Origin: Methanosarcina sp. UBA5
GTDB lineage: Archaea; Halobacteriota; Methanosarcinia; Methanosarcinales; Methanosarcinaceae
Reading direction: 5' to 3'
Assembly (NCBI RefSeq): GCF_002505485.1
Contig: NZ_DAVG01000041.1
Span: 1-12,679, forward strand
DNA: 12,679 bases
The stretch's first letter is position 1; every line of letters starts with the position of its first letter. This document shows, piece after piece, positions 1-4,500 of this stretch. The notes below the pieces were generated by a model. The model did no database searches, was not told the DNA's origin, and saw only the letters and a program-made list of their open reading frames with translations. The position numbers and the translations under genes were made by a program.

Positions 1-62
1 GCACCAATTGCTTTAAGTCCTGTATCTCCCAGCAATGTTGTTAATGTTCCTATGTCTGCCAT
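1..62 (-). CDS. ahaK: A-type ATP synthase proteolipid subunit K (subunit c), 5' end only
   Basis: The first 20 codons of a proteolipid gene are visible, ending in GLKAIG, the usual N-terminal start of archaeal c subunits just before the glycine-rich first helix. The rest lies off the left edge, so the ion-binding carboxylate cannot be seen. The ATG at 62 follows the stop of the subunit I-like gene by 5 bases and has a clear GGAGG ribosome site about 10 bases upstream, overlapping that gene's end. In the family, c subunits form the membrane rotor ring turned by ion flow past subunit I/a. It is odd here because the main aha operon, at 7.0-12.68 kb, should carry its own ahaK beyond the right edge, so this is probably a second copy. 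The identification rests on a short stretch and on the preceding I-like gene. Confidence 0.72.
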   Translation of the reverse strand, partial: MADIGTLTTLLGDTGLKAIG

Positions 63-67
63 AGTTT

Positions 68-394
68 TTATTCCTCCGTGTATTTTCTTATATAACCAAA
101 TGGATTGAATTTTTTGCCCCCGCCTTCATAGAATTTTCCAAAGAATTCTACATACTGCAACCTGAGTGCGTGCAGACCGGGAGCGATAATACTCAAGACA
201 GTGTTAAGGGCATGTCCGAGTATAAACAAGATTATTGCACCTATTGCTATGGCACCGATCTTAGAATGATCAGCCCAGATCATTTTGAAAGTAATATCAT
301 TGACCGTTGATGCGATGTAAATCGAAGATAGACCGACTGCTATAATACGGGCATAAGATAATGCATTACCCATAGGAGATTTGAAATAAGGCAT
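68..394 (-). CDS. C-terminal fragment of A-type ATP synthase subunit I (subunit a): two membrane helices only
   Basis: This 108-residue protein matches the end of subunit I, which is normally about 600-700 residues long. All of the soluble N-terminal half and the first membrane helices are missing. Residues about 11-40 and 47-78 form two membrane helices corresponding to the last two of V/A-type subunit a. The motif LSYAR holds Arg16 and the motif LHALRLQYVEFFGKF holds Arg78. These align with yeast Vph1 Arg735 and Arg799, the arginines required for proton transfer. The ATG follows directly on the TGA of a 15-codon frame (TGAATG) with no ribosome site of its own, so coupled re-initiation is likely. 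An ahaK start follows 5 bases after its stop. It may be a remnant of a partial ahaI-ahaK duplication or a working minimal half-channel. The homology is sure; function is open. Confidence 0.8.
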   Translation of the reverse strand: MPYFKSPMGNALSYARIIAVGLSSIYIASTVNDITFKMIWADHSKIGAIAIGAIILFILGHALNTVLSIIAPGLHALRLQYVEFFGKFYEGGGKKFNPFGYIRKYTEE

Positions 395-442
395 TCAGAC
401 CAGTGTATGAACCACCAATACAGAGATCCTATATAGCAACAT
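395..442 (-). CDS. 15-codon leader-like reading frame, duplicate of the 3' end of the upstream membrane-protein gene
   Basis: The frame encodes MLLYRISVLVVHTLV and stops with TGA immediately before the ATG of the subunit I fragment, in the same frame. It has a strong AAGGAG ribosome site 10 bases upstream, better than any neighbouring gene except the ahaK start. Its sequence copies the end of the 466-687 gene (LLLLYGISVVVIHTF), and the DNA match is 32 of 36 bases. It may be the scar of the recombination that joined the ahaI fragment to this locus, now providing the translation start signal for it. Whether the peptide has a role of its own cannot be told. Confidence 0.5.
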   Translation of the reverse strand: MLLYRISVLVVHTLV

Positions 443-511
443 TTTATTAGGCTCTCCTTGTATTTCTACTTGAAAGTATGAATCACCACTACAGAGATTC
501 CATATAGCAAC
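405..511. repeat. Pair of 36-bp imperfect direct repeats, 71 bp apart
   Basis: Copy one is 405-440 and copy two is 476-511, identical at 32 of 36 positions, with all four differences being single substitutions. Copy two lies in the 3' end of the 466-687 gene. Copy one makes up most of the 15-codon frame ahead of the subunit I fragment. The close match of both bases and reading frame shows a fairly recent segmental duplication. Confidence 0.85.
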
Positions 512-687
512 AGCAAAAGTATAATCTGAGCAAAAATAACATCCAGATAATAGGACCTGGATTTTACTCCTCTCACTTGAGAACCGTCTGCTGAACTATC
601 AAATCTATATTTAAGAGTGGTTCCGATCTGAGACTTCATTCCTTCACTTATATTTTTAGTCTGTTCCGTCTGAGCGTCGTTTATCAC
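466..687 (-). CDS. Small single-helix membrane protein A (unrecognised family)
   Basis: The product has 73 residues from a GTG start at 687, or 57 from the ATG at 639. A polar N-terminal half precedes a basic-aromatic patch (VKSRSYY) and one membrane helix at about residues 49-72, then only one or two residues. The positive charges before the helix suggest a cytoplasmic N-terminus. The patch and helix align with protein C (1123-1224, KSKEYY then a helix with SQI against AQI) and more loosely with protein B (930-1082). The three therefore look like tandem paralogues. The start is uncertain because no clean ribosome site precedes either candidate. Tandem palindromes at 709-748 and a TATA-like box at 821-830 lie upstream. 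I do not recognise the family; expression as one unit with the subunit I fragment and ahaK copy is inferred from strand and spacing. Confidence 0.6.
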   Translation of the reverse strand: MINDAQTEQTKNISEGMKSQIGTTLKYRFDSSADGSQVRGVKSRSYYLDVIFAQIILLLLLYGISVVVIHTFK

Positions 688-708
688 TTCTTCCAGTACC
701 CCCTGTGT

Positions 709-748
709 TTAGAGCCAGAGCTCTAAGGTTTTAGAACCAGGGTTCTAA
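709..748. promoter_or_regulatory. Two tandem 18-bp palindromes, 22-bp centre spacing: candidate operator or leader hairpins
   Basis: The two elements are TTAGAGCCAGAGCTCTAA (709-726) and TTAGAACCAGGGTTCTAA (731-748). Each is a near-perfect dyad (7-bp and 8-bp arms) and the two share the consensus TTAGARCCAGRGYTCTAA. Their centres are 22 bp apart, about two helical turns, as expected for side-by-side binding of two dimers on one DNA face. They end 21 bp upstream of the GTG of the 466-687 gene and downstream of its TATA-like box. They could equally act in RNA as two small hairpins before the start codon. No T-tract follows on either strand, so simple termination is less likely. Confidence 0.6.
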
Positions 749-766
749 TGTATTTTCTTACCTTTT

Positions 767-810
767 ATGGTAGAATTTTTTTAAATTTCCCAGAATGGTA
801 GAATTTTTTT
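767..810. repeat. Exact 16-bp direct repeat, 28-bp period, in the leader of the 466-687 gene
   Basis: ATGGTAGAATTTTTTT occurs at 767-782 and again at 795-810. Both copies lie between the TATA-like box at 821-830 and the palindromes at 709-748, so they would be in or at the start of the minus-strand leader. The function is unknown; a protein-binding pair or replication slippage are both possible. Confidence 0.7.
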
Positions 811-820
811 TCTGTAGGAA

Positions 821-830
821 ATTATATAAT
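821..830 (-). promoter_or_regulatory. TATA-like box for the minus-strand membrane-protein genes
   Basis: ATTATATAAT lies in the 242-bp spacer between proteins B and A. Transcription would start about 25 bp downstream, near 795-800, giving a leader of roughly 110 bases that carries the direct repeats and palindromes. The box is self-complementary, so its direction is taken from the gene layout. Confidence 0.4.
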
Positions 831-929
831 TTTGTTCCAATCAAGAACTTTGGTTTTCCGATTTTATCTCCAGTTACATATTTTACTCCTAAAACTATTT
901 TATTTTGGCATACTATAAACTGGGACGCT

Positions 930-1082
930 TCACCAATCAACAGGGACTATGGTTGGCACTATCAATTTGTAAATGATAAAAAAGATCACCACAAACATGA
1001 TATGCATAAAGACCAGGTCCAGAAACCAACGCTTTACTCTAAATTTCGCTAGATTCGCCTCCTGAAGACTACTTACAGCCAT
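930..1082 (-). CDS. Small single-helix membrane protein B (paralogue of A and C)
   Basis: The product has 50 residues from the ATG at 1082, which has a GGGAAG ribosome site about 8 bases upstream. A short polar N-terminus with basic residues (KFRVKR) leads into WFLDLVF and a single hydrophobic helix at about residues 18-43, then a short tail ending VPVDW. The VKR-aromatic-LD-hydrophobic pattern aligns with VKSRSYYLDVIF of protein A. A longer frame reaching 1160 exists but overlaps protein C and starts with unrelated sequence, so the ATG at 1082 is preferred. It lies 40 bases after protein C on the same strand. Family and function are not recognised. Confidence 0.55.
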   Translation of the reverse strand: MAVSSLQEANLAKFRVKRWFLDLVFMHIMFVVIFFIIYKLIVPTIVPVDW

Positions 1083-1122
1083 TGAATTCTTCCCTGTGCA
1101 AGACCAGTAGGCTCTAAAAATC

Positions 1123-1224
1123 TCATAAAATCGCAGGCACGACAAACAAACAAAGAGCATACAGGACCGACAATATCACAATCTGTGAAAAATAACATAA
1201 GGGGTAGTATTCTTTGGATTTCAT
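1123..1224 (-). CDS. Small single-helix membrane protein C (paralogue of A and B)
   Basis: From the ATG at 1224 the product has 33 residues: a KSKEYY patch followed by one hydrophobic helix (about residues 9-31). A GGAGG site lies upstream but 16 bases from the ATG, a long spacing. The same frame stays open further upstream and reads FNGIGGSYSQK, which resembles the FDSSADGSQVRG of protein A before its KSR patch, but no usual start codon precedes it. The gene may therefore have lost its original 5' end. It is the first gene of the minus-strand row, just downstream of a TATA-like sequence. Real expression is uncertain. Confidence 0.42.
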   Translation of the reverse strand: MKSKEYYPLCYFSQIVILSVLYALCLFVVPAIL

Positions 1225-1293
1225 CTTTTGCGAATAAGATCCTCCTATACCATTAAAGATAGAATTAATTTCAGTTGAGACTTGAATTTAGTT

Positions 1294-1314
1294 ATGTATA
1301 AATCATATATACAT
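1294..1314 (-). promoter_or_regulatory. TATA-like promoter embedded in a perfect inverted repeat
   Basis: The arms ATGTATA (1294-1300) and TATACAT (1308-1314) are perfectly complementary around a 7-base spacer. On the minus strand this reads TGTATATATG, a good archaeal TATA box, about 80 bp before the ATG of protein C. A repressor dimer bound to the dyad would cover the TATA box. It is the best candidate for the main promoter of the minus-strand row. Confidence 0.4.
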
Positions 1315-1367
1315 TGCACTTAGATAGTACTCTTTAATTATTTTTGGAATAGTACGGGAAACACCTA

Positions 1368-1415
1368 AGGAACATCTTATCCTGATCAGTGGGGGTAATC
1401 ATCTCAGATGTTCCT
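1368..1415. repeat. Inverted repeat with perfect 10-bp arms
   Basis: AGGAACATCT (1368-1377) pairs exactly with AGATGTTCCT (1406-1415) across a 28-base spacer that itself contains TGATCA and a run of five G. It could be the stem of a structured RNA, a terminator without a T-tract, or the end of a lost mobile element. Confidence 0.6.
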
Positions 1416-1463
1416 GCTGTCCTAAAGGCTGTTAATCCGTTGCTAATCGACCAGCCCAAAACA

Positions 1464-1497
1464 TAGACATGTACTTGTTATAGACATGTACTTGTTA
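1464..1497. repeat. Perfect tandem duplication of a 17-bp unit
   Basis: TAGACATGTACTTGTTA occurs twice with no spacer (1464-1480 and 1481-1497). Each unit contains the small palindrome ACATGT. It could be a pair of protein-binding sites or a slippage product; two units are too few to call an array. Confidence 0.8.
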
Positions 1498-1578
1498 TCG
1501 AAAGGCGTAAATTTGTCGTAACTAAACTTCTCCCCGACAGCAAGTGTTCGATTGTAATGCAAGGTATGTATCTTTGCA

Positions 1579-1599
1579 TATTATCTTATTAAGATAATA
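1579..1599. repeat. AT-rich palindrome with 9-bp arms
   Basis: TATTATCTT (1579-1587) and AAGATAATA (1591-1599) are exact complements around a 3-base loop. In so AT-rich a stretch, chance is a real possibility. Confidence 0.5.
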
Positions 1600-1751
1600 G
1601 AGATAGATTGTTTTTAACTGATATAAATCTTTCCAACAGTTTGTGAGTTTGAAAGCCCGATATAGAAAAGAAGAGTTAAAAATGAAAAATTGATTCGGTG
1701 GAAGTGAAAATTTTTCCCAAAAATTGGAAAGAAGGAAGAACTTGCTTCAAG

Positions 1752-1763
1752 TTTATATATATA
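1752..1763 (+). promoter_or_regulatory. TATA-like box upstream of the decayed plus-strand gene
   Basis: TTTATATATATA is a strong TATA match. It lies about 135 bp before the ATG at 1897, with a CAGGCC/GGCCTG hairpin (1856-1878) in the presumed leader. A second, weaker box (TTATATA, 1812-1818) is nearer. Assignment to a promoter is by position only. Confidence 0.25.
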
Positions 1764-1896
1764 CTCTTATGATTTTCAACCATAAAACAGGAGAATATTT
1801 CTTGATAAAGAGTTATATACAGACAAATTAATTTTATAATGTGCAAGAGAGTTTTCAGGCCAGTCCTCAAAAGGCCTGTTACCTGAAGGGAAAGAC

Positions 1897-2099
1897 ATGA
1901 GCAATACAATTGAAGAGTTATATTGCGGACCACCTATACCCCCGACAATTATCTGAATATTGGTGACTTCCTTTCTATTTTATTTCATGTTTAAATACGC
2001 TGACAAAGGAAACTTGTTTATGGTATTGCAATCCCGCTGTTAATCTCAGTTTTTGCACTGATTGTCGGGAAATTTATGCGCTCAGTAATCAACAAATAA
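1897..2099 (+). pseudogene. Decayed small membrane-protein gene (one stop, one frameshift)
   Basis: The frame opens with an ATG at 1897 after a GAAGGG ribosome site and reads MSNTIEELYCGPPIPPTII. It meets a TGA at 1954-1956 and continues in frame through a membrane-like stretch ending KYADKGNLFM near 2022. There the reading shifts by one base (a missing G would restore it) into GIAIPLLISVFALIVGKFM and ends at a TAA at 2097-2099. Repaired, it would be a protein of about 67 residues with two membrane helices. The stop could come from a Trp codon (TGG to TGA). I do not recognise the family. The two matched breaks could be chance, but hydrophobic helices on both sides in a sensible order favour a real former gene. 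Confidence 0.4.
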
Positions 2100-2413
2100 T
2101 AAGTGCCTAAAATAGGGAGCTAGTTAGAAAAAAGCACAATATTCCAAAAAACTTAAGAAAGCTACATTTTAAGGACAGAACTTATTTTGATCTATTGCCT
2201 ATTTAAGGCAATTTTGTTACAATTTTGTAATAGTAGAAAAATAAGAAAGAAAGTACTCGATTGCGAACTTAAGATATAGGGCTGTAAAAAAACGAATACA
2301 TACATAAAATTTACAGATTTTATAAGTAGAATCAACCCTCTGGCTCGTGACCCCGAAAATTATAGATTTCCCATGTCTGCCAAGACTGTCTCCTGACTAA
2401 ACGGAATTTTGTT
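2100..2413. other. AT-rich spacer upstream of the coiled-coil gene
   Basis: No gene or strong repeat is seen. A TATA-like box, TTTATAAG, lies at 2318-2325, which would start transcription near 2350 and give the coiled-coil gene a leader of about 65 bases. Confidence 0.4.
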
Positions 2414-3793
2414 TTGAAGAAAGCCAAACTTGTTCTTTCCAAAAAGGCAGAGTTAGCCTTAAGAGAGATCAAAAATCACACAACTTTTATAAAATGCCAT
2501 GTTCAATATACTTCAGAGATCATTTTAAGAGGCTCAGGCATGGAAGATCCTGTTATCTCAAAAATAAAAAATCAATTTGATAAGAAAGGAAATCCGGCAA
2601 AGATTCCGCTGATGAGCGGGAAACAGTTTTTCGAAGCCCGATCCGAAACGGATGGAGTCTATGTTGACAACCTGAAAAAAGAACCATTTCTCCCCTGGGA
2701 AATATTCTCCGAAGCTGTCAATTATATAAAGGAAAACGGTGGAAAGGTAAAGAAAGGGAACGCGACAAATTCGAGATTGGGGGACCCAAATCTTGGCCTT
2801 GATACCCTGGAAGGTTATATTGCCAGCAAAGTTTACAGCTGCAGGATAGGCGATCCTGTGTTTAAGAGAGTTACCCCTGTAGCTTCCATCCTTGCCTGGG
2901 CTGAAATTTGTGAAAACACCCGCGGGCAGATTGGGCTCCTCTCCGAGGAAAAAGAGCTTCAGACTTGTGAAAATAAAAAAGAAATTTCTCCGACTTTTAG
3001 CGCCGAGGAGAATAAAGAAAGCTCAGGAATAAATTCTGTTTATATCCAGCCTGACAGCAAGCCAGCAGAAATGAGAAACCTGGAAGCTGAGCTTGAAGAA
3101 AAAATCCAGAAGATAAAAGAACTTGACGAAAAAGCTGCAGGCAGGGAAGAAGAAATCGACAGGTTGAGAATAGAACTTGGAGCACGTGAAAAGCTTCTCC
3201 TTGAAAAGGATTCGGAACTGCGAGCCCTTCAGGAAAAATTTACGAATAAAAGTGAAGAAGACCGACGCCTTGAGTCCAGGCTCATAGAAAAAGAAGACCA
3301 GATTGAGGGTCTTACCGAGGAACTTAGGGAGAAAGTGGAAAACATAAAGGCTCTTTCAGAGAAACTTTCAGCAAAAGAAACGGAGATAAAAAAACTTGAG
3401 GGAACCATCTCCATAAAAGATAAAGATCTTAAGACCCTGGCAGAAGAGGTTATTACAAAGGCTGGAGAAATGAGAAAAATTGAAGAGAAGCTTACCTTGA
3501 AAGAAAGAAAAATAAACACTATAGAAACTATGCTTGCTACAGCCGGAGAAAAAGTAAAAAAGCTTGAGAAGCAGCTCTCAGCCTTTGAAGAAGAAGAAAA
3601 ACTGGCAGTTCAACTTCGAGAAAAAGAAGAGTTTATAAAACAGTTAAAAGGAACTCTCGCAAGTAAAGAGGAAGCTTTTTCGAGGGTTAGCGAAGAAAAC
3701 CGGAAATATAAAATGCAGCAAAAACTAGCGTCTGAAGGATTAAGGCAGATAGAAGAACAGAAAGCTTCAAAAAAATGGTGGAAGCGCCTGTAA
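2414..3793 (+). CDS. Coiled-coil protein with unrecognised N-terminal domain
   Basis: The product has 459 residues. Residues 1-175 look globular, with a mixed pattern including KIPLMSGKQFFEAR, PFLPWEIF and VTPVASILAWAEIC, which I cannot assign to a family. Residues 176-217 are a polar linker. Residues 218-434 are a charged coiled coil made of 14-residue units (two heptads) of the form xxIxxLxxxLxxKx, about fifteen in a row with one extra heptad at 260-266. The tail ends KKWWKRL, basic and aromatic, a possible membrane or nucleic-acid contact. There is no signal peptide or membrane helix, so it is probably cytoplasmic. The start is a TTG with only a weak ribosome site; the next candidate is the ATG of Met43. 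It is the only intact plus-strand gene here and runs towards the DUF1699-like gene with 32 bp between stops. It may be a structural or scaffolding protein; function is unknown. Confidence 0.8.
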   Translation: MKKAKLVLSKKAELALREIKNHTTFIKCHVQYTSEIILRGSGMEDPVISKIKNQFDKKGNPAKIPLMSGKQFFEARSETDGVYVDNLKKEPFLPWEIFSEAVNYIKENGGKVKKGNATNSRLGDPNLGLDTLEGYIASKVYSCRIGDPVFKRVTPVASILAWAEICENTRGQIGLLSEEKELQTCENKKEISPTFSAEENKESSGINSVYIQPDSKPAEMRNLEAELEEKIQKIKELDEKAAGREEEIDRLRIELGAREKLLLEKDSELRALQEKFTNKSEEDRRLESRLIEKEDQIEGLTEELREKVENIKALSEKLSAKETEIKKLEGTISIKDKDLKTLAEEVITKAGEMRKIEEKLTLKERKINTIETMLATAGEKVKKLEKQLSAFEEEEKLAVQLREKEEFIKQLKGTLASKEEAFSRVSEENRKYKMQQKLASEGLRQIEEQKASKKWWKRL

Positions 3794-3825
3794 ACCCACC
3801 TAAAGAAAAACCAGAATTCATCTAT

Positions 3826-4281
3826 TTAAACTTTGTTCATTCGCGGCCGCTCCGGACCTGATGCCAGAAATGAGCTGTGAAGTAAGTTAATAACCATGTC
3901 AGGGCTAATTTTTCTTATATGTGTAATCTCACCTATTATTTCTTCCTCGGTTCTTCCCTGGACTTTCAGTTCGTTTATTTTTTCAAGCACGTAAGCGGGT
4001 ATTACAAAGTAATTGTTAAGATCATGCCAGTGCCCGCTGACATCCCCTTTTACCAGGTGAATACCTGAAGAAGCAAGGTACATCTTGATAAATTTAGAGA
4101 GTCCTTCATAGGAAGATGCGGGAAGCTGGAGTAATTCAATCCCGGGACATGCCTTGACCAGACTAAAAAGATCTCTGTCCGAAGGTCTAAAAGCAAGATG
4201 TATTGCCTTCTCCTCTGCCTCCAGGCCGGAGATCTCATCCCTGCTTGTTACGACTCTGATGCGTACACTACCTAGCCCCAT
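3826..4281 (-). CDS. DUF1699-like archaeal protein of unknown function
   Basis: This 151-residue soluble protein has the features I remember for DUF1699, a family of about 130-150 residues found mostly in methanogenic archaea: RIRVVTSRDEI near the start, the stretch IHLAFRPSDRDLFSLV at about 27-42, CPGIELLQLP, and a GDVxGHWHDLNNYFVIP segment in the middle. No catalytic motif is evident and no membrane segment is present. The ATG at 4281 has a GGGAG ribosome site at normal spacing. It stands alone: hypF begins well upstream on the same strand and ends 219 bp before it, and the gene converges on the coiled-coil gene. Two ATTTCAGT copies (about 4329 and 4349) lie in its upstream region but their role is unknown. 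The family name is from memory of the pattern. Confidence 0.7.
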   Translation of the reverse strand: MGLGSVRIRVVTSRDEISGLEAEEKAIHLAFRPSDRDLFSLVKACPGIELLQLPASSYEGLSKFIKMYLASSGIHLVKGDVSGHWHDLNNYFVIPAYVLEKINELKVQGRTEEEIIGEITHIRKISPDMVINLLHSSFLASGPERPRMNKV

Positions 4282-4500
4282 TTATGCTCCCTTTTCTATC
4301 TAAGCATGTATCATTTATTTAATTTTGTATTTCAGTCTTTCTAATCAAATTTCAGTACAATAGTAACAGGAATAATCAAAGTATACGAAAAAAGAGAAAA
4401 TAAGTAGAGGAATGCTGAAAGAGTTCTAAATTTAAAGTTTTAAGAGTAGACATAAACATATTTACTAAGAAATCGCATGCCAGCCGAGACAGGAAGGCTT

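Larger units (their letters stand above)
1315..1896. other. Gene-free AT-rich spacer with several structured repeats
   Basis: I see no credible gene here on either strand. The minus-strand frame at 1676-1933 has no ribosome site and an unconvincing composition. The stretch holds a 10-bp-arm inverted repeat (1368-1415), a 17-bp tandem repeat (1464-1497), a 9-bp-arm palindrome (1579-1599), a TATA-like run (1752-1763) and a small hairpin (1856-1878) before the decayed plus-strand gene. A small RNA cannot be ruled out. Confidence 0.5.

Noticed and set aside
395..397. Read-through of the TGA between the 15-codon frame and the subunit I fragment as selenocysteine
   Set aside because: Methanosarcina is not known to recode UGA; its special codon is UAG (pyrrolysine). 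The adjacent ATG gives a simpler explanation by re-initiation.
343..468. Pyrrolysine read-through of the TAG ending protein A, which would add about 41 codons
   Set aside because: The extension is in a different frame from the subunit I fragment and its sequence looks like noise, rich in Trp and Cys without a pattern.
795..1052. Plus-strand frame of 85 codons
   Set aside because: It is antisense to protein B and its promoter spacer, has no ribosome site and no recognisable pattern.
1464..1497. CRISPR-like array
   Set aside because: Only two units, directly adjoining with no spacers, and no cas genes.
1676..1933. Minus-strand frame of 85 codons
   Set aside because: Composition is that of translated AT-rich spacer; the plus strand in part of the same region carries the better-supported decayed gene.
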